From NCBI GenBank assembly GCA_003158475.1, contig PMJR01000039.1, positions 1 to 43,153 of the forward strand: DNA of 43,153 bases, given 5' to 3'. The notes under the pieces are model-generated. The model ran no database searches and was not told the origin of the DNA. It worked only from the letters and a program-made list of their open reading frames with translations. The position numbers were made by a program, and so were the translations under genes. The DNA is from Ignavibacteriota bacterium (GTDB lineage: Bacteria > Bacteroidota > Ignavibacteria > UBA10030 > UBA6906). Shown here piece after piece: positions 32,336 to 41,800 of this stretch (its first letter is position 1; each line of letters begins with the position of its first letter).

Positions 32336-33973
32336 TCATTCAAGCGCCGGTGCGGTCCGGGCGCCCGCGGCGGCCGTGTTTCCGTTCTTTCTCGCATGGA
32401 CGCGAAGGAAGAGGATCGGGATCAGGCAGATCGCCGTAATTGCAGCTGCGATCAGGAAATCGTCAGCGATCGCCGCGACAAAGGCCTGGTCGGAGATGTT
32501 CCCGAAGACGAGCGCTCTGGCGCGGGTGGCGGAGAGTGCGGCGTTCCCCCCGCTGACGTGCTGCGCAAACATCTGCGTGCGCGCGACCGCGTCCTTGAAC
32601 GGCGCGGAATACTGGTTTGTGGCCTGTCCGTACGCCGCCATGTGGAAGATCATCCTCCGGGTAAGCATTGCGCCCAGAAGCGCGACGCCGAAACTGCCGC
32701 CGACCTGGCGGATCACGTTGAAGAGGCCCGATGCCTGCGCCATTTTATGGCGCGGGATCTCGGAGAGCGCCAGCGTGCTCAACGGCGTGAAAACAAGCCC
32801 CATTGCGATGCCGCGGATGTACAGCGGGATCATGATTTGCGCGTGTTCCGAGTAGACCGAAAGGAAATAGTTGAGGTAGAGGCTCACCGCCAGCAGCACG
32901 ATGCCGATTGCTGCGGGGATCTTCGGGTTTCCCCGGTCGGAAATGATCCCGGCGACCGGAGAGATCAGACCCTGGAGTATCCCCGTCGGCAGAAAGACGA
33001 GTCCTGCCTGGAAGGCCGTGTAGCCGAGGGAGTTCTGGAGATAGAGGGGGAGCAGGAACGTGCTCCCGAACATTCCGAGCCCGAATATGAACAGGACGAT
33101 GTTGGTGATCCCGAAATTGAAATTCCTGAGAAGCGAGAGGTCGATGATGGGATGCTCGACAATCGACTCGATGATGAAGAACGCGGTGAAACTGATCCCT
33201 GCCAGTATGAAGCAGCCGATGATGAACGGCGATGACCACCCCCCGGTGTTCCAGGCCGAGTTGCCGTTGCTGAGCGCCAGGAGGAGGGAGGTCAGGAACA
33301 GGGTCATGGAGATGAACCCGCCGAAGTCGAACGAACGGACGTGCTCGGTTTTGTACTCCCGCTGTATCACGTATGTCGCAAACACCCCCATGAGTCCCAC
33401 TGGAACGTTAACGTCGAATATCATGTGCCACGAGAAATGGTCGATCAGGTATCCCCCCGCCAGCGGCCCGAGGGAGACCGACGCCGCGGCCGCGATCGAC
33501 CAGAACCCGAGGGCGATGCCGCGGCGGTTCGGCGGGAATTCCCTGGTGACGATTGCCATCCCGACGGGCATCATGAATCCGGCCCCGGCCCCCTGAACGA
33601 TCCGGAATATGATGAGCGCGTTCTCATCCCATGCGATGCCGCACAGGAACGACCCGAGCGTGAACAGGAGCAGGGACAGCATGTACGTCCGCTTATGTCC
33701 GAAATGATCGGCGACCCATCCGGAACTGGGGAGCATGACGGCGAAGACAAGCAGGTAGGCCGTGAGGACCCACTCGACCTTGTCGACCCCCACTCCGAAC
33801 GCCGCCATGATTTTGGGGAGGGCCACGTTGACAATCGTGGCGTCCAGCACCGCCATGAACGTGCCGATCATGACATTGGCGAGAACCCACCACTGGTACG
33901 ACGGGTGCTCATGATGCAGGGAAGAGAACTGCTGGAGGGCCCTCGATCGGAACCTGTTGTCTTTCGATGGCAT
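32336..33973 (-). CDS. MFS multidrug efflux pump, DHA2 (EmrB/QacA) family
   Basis: This is a 545-residue inner-membrane protein with about 14 helices. DHA2 marks include VLANVMIGTFMAVLDATIVNVALPKI (motif D1, LDATIVNVALP), WVLTAYLLVFAVMLPSSGWVADHFGHKR (motif A, G-ADHFGHKR) and GAGAGFMMPVGMAIV. It exports drugs or amphipathic compounds using the proton gradient. The upstream MFP gene ends 3 bp before its start, and tolC follows, giving a complete tripartite EmrAB-TolC-like system. The C-terminal helix ends in a basic tail (RVHARKNG). Confidence 0.92.
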   Translation of the reverse strand: MPSKDNRFRSRALQQFSSLHHEHPSYQWWVLANVMIGTFMAVLDATIVNVALPKIMAAFGVGVDKVEWVLTAYLLVFAVMLPSSGWVADHFGHKRTYMLSLLLFTLGSFLCGIAWDENALIIFRIVQGAGAGFMMPVGMAIVTREFPPNRRGIALGFWSIAAAASVSLGPLAGGYLIDHFSWHMIFDVNVPVGLMGVFATYVIQREYKTEHVRSFDFGGFISMTLFLTSLLLALSNGNSAWNTGGWSSPFIIGCFILAGISFTAFFIIESIVEHPIIDLSLLRNFNFGITNIVLFIFGLGMFGSTFLLPLYLQNSLGYTAFQAGLVFLPTGILQGLISPVAGIISDRGNPKIPAAIGIVLLAVSLYLNYFLSVYSEHAQIMIPLYIRGIAMGLVFTPLSTLALSEIPRHKMAQASGLFNVIRQVGGSFGVALLGAMLTRRMIFHMAAYGQATNQYSAPFKDAVARTQMFAQHVSGGNAALSATRARALVFGNISDQAFVAAIADDFLIAAAITAICLIPILFLRVHARKNGNTAAAGARTAPALE

Positions 33974-33976
33974 GAC

Positions 33977-34984
33977 TTAGCGTGTCCTGATCCGGATTTC
34001 CACCGACATCCCCGGCAGGAGAATTGCGGGGACGGGCTTTTCCGGCGTCCGCTCTTCGATCGAGATCTTGATGGGAACCCGCTGCGTCACCTTCGTGAAA
34101 TTTCCCGAGGCGTTGTTCGGCGGAATAAGCGAGAACTGGGCCGCCGTGGAACTGCCGAGCTGGAACACGAGCCCCCCGAACACACGATCGGGGTGTCCGT
34201 CCACGGAGATCCCCACATCTTCGCCGAGCCTGACAACATCCATATTGGTCTCTTCCAGATTGGCGATCACCCATATCCGCCCCCTGTCGTAAACGGTGAA
34301 TACCGGCTGACCGGGCTGGACGACATCCCCCTGAAGTACCCATCGTTTTGCGACATTCCCCTTGAGGGGTGAGATGATCGTGGTGTTGTCGAGCTGCGCC
34401 TGTACGACCCCCACCTGCGCCTGTGCGGCTGCGACGCGTGAGACGGCGATCCCCACCTCGGCGCCCGCCGCGTCGAGTGCGCTCTTTGCATGGTCGTATT
34501 GCTCTTTGGTGATGACCGATGTCCGGAACTGCTGGTCCGCGCGGTGGTAGTCGTCCTGCGCTCGGGCGAGGTTCACCCGGGCGAGCAGGACGCTTTCCTG
34601 CGCCAGGTGGAACGCGGCCGTCGCCTGCGCATGCTGGGCCCGCAGGTCGCTGTCATCGAGGGTGACCAGGACCTGCCCCGCCACGACCGTATCACCTTCG
34701 TCGACGGTGAGCCTGGCAATCCGTCCGAGCATCTTGGAGCTGATGGAGACACGGTCGGCGTCGATGTAGGCGTCATCGCTCGTGACGTATCCCCGGAAGT
34801 TGACATACCAGTACCATCCCCCCCCCAGCGCGGCCGCAAGGAGCAGTGCCAGTGGAATGATTACGCGGCGTTTCCTGTACATCGGGACCTGGTCGATGCT
34901 CTCATCCCCGTTTGATCCTCCGGGGGCCACCCCCGGCGTTGGGGCGTCTGGTGCTGGTGTACGTACCTCTCCGGTTGTTGCCAT
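33977..34984 (-). CDS. EmrA-like membrane-fusion protein (HlyD family)
   Basis: The 335-residue protein has one N-terminal membrane helix (VIIPLALLLAAALGGGWYWYV) after about 40 cytoplasmic residues rich in Gly, Pro and Thr, as in EmrA. Next come YVTSDDAYIDADRVSISSKMLGRIARLTVDEGDTVVAGQVLVTLD (biotinyl-like domain), a long coiled-coil hairpin (about residues 110-190) and NTTIISPLKGNVAKRWVLQGDVVQPGQPVFTV. The C-terminal part is a beta barrel ending VEIRIRTR. It connects the MFS pump at 32336 to the outer-membrane channel at 30994. The start is 9 bp after the tetR stop. Confidence 0.92.
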   Translation of the reverse strand: MATTGEVRTPAPDAPTPGVAPGGSNGDESIDQVPMYRKRRVIIPLALLLAAALGGGWYWYVNFRGYVTSDDAYIDADRVSISSKMLGRIARLTVDEGDTVVAGQVLVTLDDSDLRAQHAQATAAFHLAQESVLLARVNLARAQDDYHRADQQFRTSVITKEQYDHAKSALDAAGAEVGIAVSRVAAAQAQVGVVQAQLDNTTIISPLKGNVAKRWVLQGDVVQPGQPVFTVYDRGRIWVIANLEETNMDVVRLGEDVGISVDGHPDRVFGGLVFQLGSSTAAQFSLIPPNNASGNFTKVTQRVPIKISIEERTPEKPVPAILLPGMSVEIRIRTR

Positions 34985-34993
34985 TGCCTATCC

Positions 34994-35614
34994 TCAGTGT
35001 GATGATTGTCGTGTCATTCCTTTCAACAGCAGGTCGATCAGGTGGTCCGAATCTTTCTTCAGGTCCGCGTACGTGCCGTTCTCCACGTGAGGGGGACGGG
35101 CCGTGGAAAATGTCCTCACCCTCAGCCCGTGGAGCACGTGAAGGATCAGTTTCGCGGTCTGAGCGGGATTGACGAGCTCCAGTTCACCGGTCCCCTTTCC
35201 CGCGAGCAACACGGCATGGAGGAGCTTCAATTCCTGTTCCTCAAGGCGCGTGAAGAGATCCCCGAAAATCGATGAGACCTCGGCCCACGACTGTACGCCG
35301 AGCGCGCTCAGGTTTACGAGTTCCCTGAAAAGCCTGATCCGCATATCGACGTATTCCCTGAGTTTCTGACCGGCGGGCGCTTCCTTCTTCAGCATGAGTT
35401 CGATGTCCCGGGTGAACTTCTCCTGCTCATGTCCTATGACGGCGCGGAAGAGTTTCTCCTTTGTGGGAAAGTAATAATACAGGGAGGGCTTGGCGAGTCC
35501 CACGTCGGAGGCGATCTCATCCATGGTCACCTTGGAAAAACCGTAGTACGCGAAGCGCTTACGCGCCGCTGCGAGGATGACCTGTTCTTTGGCCTGCGGC
35601 TGGTCCTGCTGCAT
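34994..35614 (-). CDS. TetR-family transcriptional regulator
   Basis: This 206-residue protein has an N-terminal DNA-binding domain (about 8-55): VILAAARKRFAYYGFSKVTMDEIASDVGLAKPSLYYYFPTKEKLFRAVI, the classic TetR helix-turn-helix followed by YYYF-KEKL. The remaining helices form a ligand-binding domain with no close match that I know. It is first in the efflux operon, so it probably represses its own operon until a pump substrate binds. A 27-bp inverted repeat 21 bp upstream of the start is the likely operator. Confidence 0.92.
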   Translation of the reverse strand: MQQDQPQAKEQVILAAARKRFAYYGFSKVTMDEIASDVGLAKPSLYYYFPTKEKLFRAVIGHEQEKFTRDIELMLKKEAPAGQKLREYVDMRIRLFRELVNLSALGVQSWAEVSSIFGDLFTRLEEQELKLLHAVLLAGKGTGELELVNPAQTAKLILHVLHGLRVRTFSTARPPHVENGTYADLKKDSDHLIDLLLKGMTRQSSH

Positions 35615-35634
35615 GACGGGGTCGGGACGCTTTC

Positions 35635-35661
35635 TTCGACTATTTTACCTAACAAGTCGAA
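35635..35661. promoter_or_regulatory. Probable TetR operator (inverted repeat)
   Basis: The perfect arms TTCGACT (35635-35641) and AGTCGAA (35655-35661) are separated by 13 AT-rich bases. The site lies 21 bp upstream of the tetR start, where RNA polymerase should bind. Size and position fit autorepression by the TetR protein. Confidence 0.6.
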
Positions 35662-35914
35662 AATACGAAAACGGGGCTTCATGTGCAATCCCGCGCCGCC
35701 GCTCGAACCCTTCCCCCGGGAGGGGATTCCCGGGCCGTGGCGCTGAATTTCTGGGTTTTTATTTGTACTTTCCCGGACCAAATGAGCCGTACCCCGAAGT
35801 CCCTCACCCGCTGCATCTTTTTTTTCGATGCGGTCGCTGATCACAGTCGTGATCGACGATCACGCCGCTCACAGGCGTGACTCACTCACATTCATCGAGC
35901 TCTCCGGTGCTCCC
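35662..35914. other. Intergenic region upstream of the nucleoside transporter gene
   Basis: Together with the operator this makes a 300-bp gap between divergent genes. It holds a hairpin with arms CCCGGGA/TCCCGGG and a six-base loop (35715-35734), a run of eight T (35818-35825), and the overlapping palindromes at 35839-35879 listed separately. No clear promoter pair or coding frame was found. A longer in-frame start of the transporter at ATG 35828 would read through the palindromes and is less likely. Confidence 0.5.
35839..35879. promoter_or_regulatory. Cluster of overlapping inverted repeats before nupC-like gene
   Basis: GATCAC (35839-35844) pairs with GTGATC (35849-35854). The same copy also pairs within GTGATCG-A-CGATCAC (35849-35863, perfect). 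Then CACGCC (35861-35866) pairs with GGCGTG (35874-35879) across a 7-base loop. The elements share bases, so as RNA they exclude one another, and as DNA they offer three half-sites for a dimeric regulator. They lie 36-76 bp before the ATG at 35915. Confidence 0.5.
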
Positions 35915-37237
35915 ATGGACCTCTCGTCTATATTCCGCGGCCTGTTCGGTCTCGTCCTTGTCACAGGCCTCGCAGCCGCCTTCTCGAGCGACCGCCGCCT
36001 GATCAACTGGCGCCTCGTGACGATCGGATTCGTCCTCCAGTTTGCGTTCGCCTTCCTCGTCCTCCGCACCGGCATCGGGAGGGACGTCTTCAGTACCCTC
36101 AGCTGGCTCTTTGTCCAGTTTTTCGGTTTTGCCTCCGACGGTGCGAAGTTTGTCTTTGGCACGCTCGCTCTTTCGCCCGGGACGAAAGAGAGCCTCGGCT
36201 TCATATTTGCATTCCAGGTTCTTCCCACGATCATTTTCTTCGCCTCGTTCATGGCGGTCATGTATTATCTCGGCATCATGCAACTGGTGGTGAGGGGCAT
36301 GGCGTGGGTGATGGCGCGCCTGCTCCGCACGAGCGGGGCCGAATCACTCTGCGTTGCCGCCAACACGTTTATGGGTCAGACGGAGGCGCCCCTGGTGATC
36401 CGCCCGTACCTTGCGACGCTGACCGAATCCGAGCTCTTCACGATCCTCACGAGCGGCATGGCGCACATCTCGGGGGGGGTCATGGCCGCCTACATGGCGC
36501 TTCTCGGAGCCGCATACGCCGCCTCGACAGGGATTGCCCCCGCTGCCGCACAGATATACTTCACCGGCCACCTTCTGGCCGCCGTGATCATGGCCGCACC
36601 CGCGACGATCATTGTCGCGAAGATCCTCCGCCCGGAAAAGGGTGACCCTGTGACGATGGGGAAAGTCAAGATTGAAGTGGAGAGACAGCATGCGAACGTG
36701 ATCGAAGCGGCTGCGGCCGGAGCGGGAGACGGGCTCCGGCTGGCCCTGAATGTGGCCGGGATGCTGCTCGCGTTCATTGCGCTGATCGCCCTCCTCAACT
36801 CGCTCCTGGGATGGGCGGGGGGCGTCACGGGGCTCAATGGGGCATGCCAGGCGCAGTTCGGAAAGCCCCTCTCGCTGGAGCTCCTCTTCGGACTCATATT
36901 CCAGTTCGTCGCCTACGGGATCGGCGTCCCGTGGAGCGATGCCCTCAACGTCGGCAGTCTGATGGGGATCAAGCTCGTGGTGAATGAATTCGTCGCCTAC
37001 CTCAAGATGGCAGACGCGATTTCCGCCCACCAGCTCTCGGAGAAATCGATCGTCATAGCCACATACGCCCTCTGCGGGTTTGCGAACTTCTCCTCCATCG
37101 CGATTCAGATCGGCGGGATCAGCCCCCTTGCTGAAAACCGCCGCAGCGATATCGCCCGACTGGGCCTGACGGCGGTTCTCGGGGGCACAATCGCAACGTG
37201 GATGACCGCCTGCATCGCCGGACTCTTTGTCAACTGA
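35915..37237 (+). CDS. NupC-type concentrative nucleoside transporter (CNT family)
   Basis: This is a 440-residue inner-membrane symporter. The ATG at 35915 is chosen because it starts just before the first membrane helix (FRGLFGLVLVTGLAAAFSS); an in-frame ATG at 35828 adds a polar, unlike segment. The CNT signature GQTEAPLVIRPYL is present, preceded by ESLCVAANTFM, as are the second-repeat parts YALCGFANFSSIAIQIGGISPLAENRR and MGIKLVVNEFVAYL. It imports nucleosides with protons or sodium. It lies 26 bp before a nucleobase-permease-like gene, so the two form a salvage-uptake pair. Confidence 0.93.
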   Translation: MDLSSIFRGLFGLVLVTGLAAAFSSDRRLINWRLVTIGFVLQFAFAFLVLRTGIGRDVFSTLSWLFVQFFGFASDGAKFVFGTLALSPGTKESLGFIFAFQVLPTIIFFASFMAVMYYLGIMQLVVRGMAWVMARLLRTSGAESLCVAANTFMGQTEAPLVIRPYLATLTESELFTILTSGMAHISGGVMAAYMALLGAAYAASTGIAPAAAQIYFTGHLLAAVIMAAPATIIVAKILRPEKGDPVTMGKVKIEVERQHANVIEAAAAGAGDGLRLALNVAGMLLAFIALIALLNSLLGWAGGVTGLNGACQAQFGKPLSLELLFGLIFQFVAYGIGVPWSDALNVGSLMGIKLVVNEFVAYLKMADAISAHQLSEKSIVIATYALCGFANFSSIAIQIGGISPLAENRRSDIARLGLTAVLGGTIATWMTACIAGLFVN

Positions 37238-37263
37238 CCCACAACTTGATCCCGGGCTCCCCC

Positions 37264-38868
37264 ATGAATAACCGTCCCTCTTCTTCCGGATACCGCTGGT
37301 TCGCCCTGGGCGACCTGAACGGCTTTTTCGGCCTCATGTTCGACAACCTGACCGTTCTCTCGTTCCTGGCGGGCATATTGATATTTGTGTTTAATTTCCC
37401 CGCCGACATCGTCTACACGCGAATGTTTCCCGGGACCGCCTTCGGCGTGTTGTTCGGGGATCTCGCCTATGCATGGATGGCATTCCGCCTTGCAAAGAAG
37501 ACGGGGAACCGCGAAGTGACTGCGATGCCCCTCGGACTGGATACGCCCTCAACGATAGGGATCGCTCTCGTGGTTCTCGGTCCCTGTTTCCTGGCGATGA
37601 AGGCGAAGGGGATGGGTGAGCGGGAGGCTGCCATGATGACCTGGTACGTCGGCATGGCCACGATGGTCATGATCGGGATTCTGAAATTGATACTCTCATT
37701 CTTCGGCGGGTGGATCCAGAAGATCGTTCCCCAGGCGGGATTGCTCGGATCGCTCGCGGGGATCGGGCTCGCGCTGATCGGACTCGTCCCCCTTGTCGAC
37801 ATATTCGGGATGCCGCTGGTGGGCCTGATCGCGCTCGGGCTCATACTGTACACGCTGGTAGCGGAGATCCCTCTTCCGAAGCATATACCCGGCGTCTTTG
37901 CGGCGGTCGCCCTCGGGACAGGCCTGTACTATCTCCTCGGCCCCTCGGGGATCATCGGAGGCGGCTACAGCGCCCCTCCTTCCCCCGATTTCCATTTCGC
38001 TCTGCCGATCCCGACGCTGGCGTTCATCGGGGGCATCGTCCCTGCCCTGACATACCTTCCGATCGCAATTCCGTTCGGCATCCTGACGGTGGTGGGGGGG
38101 ATCAACGTGACGGAGAGTGCCCGCGTTGCAGGGGATGATTTCAAAACGCGCGATATACTGTTGACGGAGGCTGTGGCGACGCTCCTCGCCGGTCTCACCG
38201 GGGGCGTGGCCCAGTCCACTCCCTATATCGGCCAGCCCGCCTACAAGCATATGGGGTCCCGTTCCGGCTATACGGTCCTGACCGGCATATTCATCGGGAT
38301 CGGCGGCATGTTCGGCGTCGTCTCCTTCATCGTCGAGCTCATCCCGCGCGCGGTCCTGGCGCCGATACTTGTCTTTGTCGCCCTCGACATCATCGTCCAG
38401 TCGTTTCATGCCAGCCCCGCCCGGCATGCCCCGGCGGTGGCGTTTGCGTTCTTCCCGACCGTTGCGCGTCTTCTCGCGATAAAACTCGGGAACCCCGACT
38501 TCGTCTCGCCGGAAAACTTCACCCGGCTCCTGTCGGTACCGGGGAAAGCTCTCCCCGAGCTCCTCGTGACTGTCGCACTCGGGAACGGGTTCATCGTGAC
38601 GGGGATGCTCTGGGGAGGATTCCTCGCCGTGCTGATCGACCGGCGGGTCCGCACTGCGGCAGTCTACCTTTTTATTCTCGCGCTGCTGACGTTTTTCGGC
38701 GTCATACACTCGGCGTCGCCTGACGGACTGATGTACCTCCCCTGGACGCTTGCGGGGCTTGCGCGCCAGATTCCCTACCAGTTCGCCGCGGCGTACGGAG
38801 TGCTCGGACTGTTGCTCATCGCACTGTCATTCACACCGCAGAGCAAACAGCCTCCCCTGCGCGCGTAG
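37264..38868 (+). CDS. NCS2/AzgA-like nucleobase permease (putative)
   Basis: The 534-residue protein has about 12-14 membrane helices. The ATG at 37264 is preferred over an upstream in-frame ATG that lies inside nupC. Segments such as WFALGDLNGFFGLMFDNL, MPLGLDTPSTIGIALVVLGP, ESARVAGDDFKTRDILLTEAVATLLAGLTGGVAQSTPYIG and HMGSRSGYTVLTGIFI resemble the purine/uracil/xanthine permease superfamily, where the TE-VATLLAG and G-AQSTPY parts contact substrate and set the fold. Association with the nucleoside transporter supports a nucleobase substrate. A related anion or sulfate-type (SulP-fold) permease is the main alternative. Confidence 0.72.
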   Translation: MNNRPSSSGYRWFALGDLNGFFGLMFDNLTVLSFLAGILIFVFNFPADIVYTRMFPGTAFGVLFGDLAYAWMAFRLAKKTGNREVTAMPLGLDTPSTIGIALVVLGPCFLAMKAKGMGEREAAMMTWYVGMATMVMIGILKLILSFFGGWIQKIVPQAGLLGSLAGIGLALIGLVPLVDIFGMPLVGLIALGLILYTLVAEIPLPKHIPGVFAAVALGTGLYYLLGPSGIIGGGYSAPPSPDFHFALPIPTLAFIGGIVPALTYLPIAIPFGILTVVGGINVTESARVAGDDFKTRDILLTEAVATLLAGLTGGVAQSTPYIGQPAYKHMGSRSGYTVLTGIFIGIGGMFGVVSFIVELIPRAVLAPILVFVALDIIVQSFHASPARHAPAVAFAFFPTVARLLAIKLGNPDFVSPENFTRLLSVPGKALPELLVTVALGNGFIVTGMLWGGFLAVLIDRRVRTAAVYLFILALLTFFGVIHSASPDGLMYLPWTLAGLARQIPYQFAAAYGVLGLLLIALSFTPQSKQPPLRA

Positions 38869-38899
38869 GAGTCCGTCTCTCGGGGGAGGGGGAACGTCG

Positions 38900-41800
38900 C
38901 TACCCTGCGTCAAGTATCCGGCGCACCTCCGCCAGTACGCCGCGCATATCATACGGCTTCTGCAGGAATGCCCTGACTCCGGCACGGAGAGCGTCGGCTT
39001 TCTGTTCAGGTTCGATGTACCCGCTGGCCAGGACAGTCCTCACTCCCGGGTCCAGCTCTCTCATGGCAAGATACACCTGGTCGCCGCTCATCTTCGGTAG
39101 CCCGACGTCGCTTATTACAAGTGCGATCTCGTCCCTGTGGCACTTGAATGCCTGCAGGGCCGCGTGGCCGTCGGACTCCGAGAGTACCCTGTATCCCGCC
39201 GTCTCCAGAATCGTCCGCAGGAGCCCGCTCAAGGCCTCTTCGTCCTCCACGATGAGTATGGTCTCCGTCCCCGCGGGAACTTCCCCGGGCACGCTTTCGG
39301 CGGGTTCAGGCTTCTCGACAGCCGCCGGCATCACCGGAATGTAGATCGTGAATGTCGACCCCTGCCCCGGATGGCTGTCGACGCGAATGAAGCCCCGATG
39401 GCTTTCAATGATGCCGAAGACCACCGCCATGCCGAGCCCCGTTCCCCTTCCCGGTTCCTTCGTGCTGAAGAAGGGTTCGAAGATCCTGCGCCTTGTCGTT
39501 GCATCCATTCCTTCGCCGGTGTCTGTCGCCCGGATCTCGACATAGGTGGCTGCGTCGGCCAGGGGGAACCTGTTCCTCACGGCATCGTGCGTCGCGACGC
39601 GCGTCGCAATGCTCAGCGTCCCCCCGCGGGGCATCGCGTCGCGGGCATTCACGCATATATTCAGCAGTACCTGGTGAATCTGCGTGGCATCGGCAACTAC
39701 GGATGGGAGCCCCTCGGCAAGGTCCGCGGTGATCGTGATGTTCTTCGGAAGGGTCTCGTCAAGAAACTTGAGGAGCTCCCGTATGATGTCGTTCGCATGC
39801 ACCGATTCCCTGCGCCCTTCGTTCTTCCGGGCGAACGTGAGGAGCTGGCGCACGACTCCCGCACCCCGTTCCGCGGCCTTCGTGATGGCCTTCATCGAGG
39901 AGGAGCATCGTACCGGATCGTTCGCCGTTCTCTCCATGAGGGCGACGTGCCCGAGGATGATCGCAAGGAGATTATTGAAGTCGTGCGCGATTCCGCCGGC
40001 GAGTGTCCCGATACTCTCCATCTTCTGCGCCTGCAGGATCTGCGCCTCGAGGGTCTTCCGTTCAGAGATGTTTTGGTACATCCCGTACACGCCGACATGC
40101 TTCCCTTCGATCAGTATGGGATAGCCCGTGATGTGGACATCGACACTTGTCCCGTCCTTCCTCCGGCGTGTGCTCTCTTTCGACACGGTTGTCCCATGCT
40201 GGCTCATGGAACTGAGCGCGCCCGCCTCCTCCTGCAGAACGGGAGGCACGATGATGTCGTTGATGTTCTGTCCCCGGATCTCTTCGTTGGAGTATCCGAA
40301 CATCACCTGGAATGATTTATTGACCATCACGATGTGGTCGTCGGTGTCCATGAGCGCGATTCCCGCGGGGGAGTCCTCAAAGAGCCTCTGGGAATAGGCT
40401 GTCTGGGAGACCAGCGCTTCCTCGGCCCGTTTCCGGTCGATTGCCCGCGCTATCTGTGAAGAGACATATTCCAGAACCTGCTGGTCCTGTTCCCCGTAGG
40501 CGGCCGGGTCGGTATAATGCTGGACGGCCATGACGCCGATGACATTCTCGTCGACGACGAGGGGTACCCCCATCCACACGGGAGAAGGTTTGCCGATGAG
40601 CTCCGCCTCCCCGCGCTCGACGAGCTCGGCGAATCTCTCCTCGGTGCACAGGAGCGACGCACCGGTCCGGAAGACATACTCGGTAAGGCCCCTTCCGAGT
40701 TTCTTCGGGGCCAGGGGGGGATCAAATTCGTCCACGAAGTACGGGAAGGAGAGTTCTCCCTCCTTTCCGCTGTACAGGGCGACGTAGAAGTTTCTGGCGT
40801 CCATGATCTCCGCGACGATTCCGTGTATCGAGCGGCACAACTCGTGGATCCCGTTCGTGCTTCCCGCGGCCTGGGCGATCCTGTAGACCGCGTGCTGTAC
40901 CTTTTCCCTTTTCCGCCGTTGCATCACCGCGCCCAGCATGCTTGCCAGCGATGTGAGCGCGTCGGTCTCCAGCATCGACCAGGTGCGGCTCGAATGACAG
41001 TCGTCGCATCCGATAAACCCCCACCACTCGTTGCCGGCGAATATGGGGACGGCGAGGATTGACTCGATATTCCCCGCGCGCAGGATGGCTTGTTCCTCCG
41101 GGGGGAAAGCGGCGCTGTCCCCGTATATCACATCTCCGGCGCCGAGCACCTGTTTCCAGCGTGCATAGCCCGGCGAGGCGAACCGGACCTGCTCGATGCC
41201 GGGGTCGCTCAATCCTGTACCGGTCCCGCCCGAGGTCCACGCGAAGGGCCGGGTCGCAAGAAGCGTCCCGTCCGCCTCGCTCGAATTTTCGAATATGTAC
41301 GTCCGGTCGACCCGCATGATTCTCCCGAGTCGCTTCAGGAGGTCGTTGATTGTCGACTCCGGATCCGGGGACTTCAGGAACTGCTCCGCGGCGTCGCGGA
41401 CGATCTTGAGGATCGCATCCCGTCGGGCCACCGCTTCTTCCCCCTTCCTCCTTTCCCGCGTGTCGCGTATGATCACAAGGTCCGCGCTCCCGCCGTCGTA
41501 CTGGATGCGCCCCGCATTGACCTCGACGGGGACGATATGCCCGTCAGCGTTCAAGAGGATGGTGTCGTATGTCGAGGGAACCGGCTGACCTTCGATGCGG
41601 CGCCTGTAATTTTCCGAGAGTTTCCGGCGTTCGTCGGGGTGGATATACTGCGTGAACTCGGTCCCGACAATCTGCTCGATGGGGCCTCCGAAAAAATCCG
41701 CGAGCACGGGGTTGAGGTACCTGACGATCCCTCCCTGGATGACGGCGATGCCGTCATGGGCGCGCTCGACGAAGTTCCTGTATTTCTCCTCGTTCTCCTG

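Noticed and set aside
33341-34372. 343-codon plus-strand frame across the MFS and fusion-protein genes
   Set aside because: It spans the junction of two sound minus-strand genes and lacks any protein-like pattern.
35818-35825. Run of eight T as a terminator for something upstream
   Set aside because: No stem lies directly before it, and no gene on the plus strand ends nearby.
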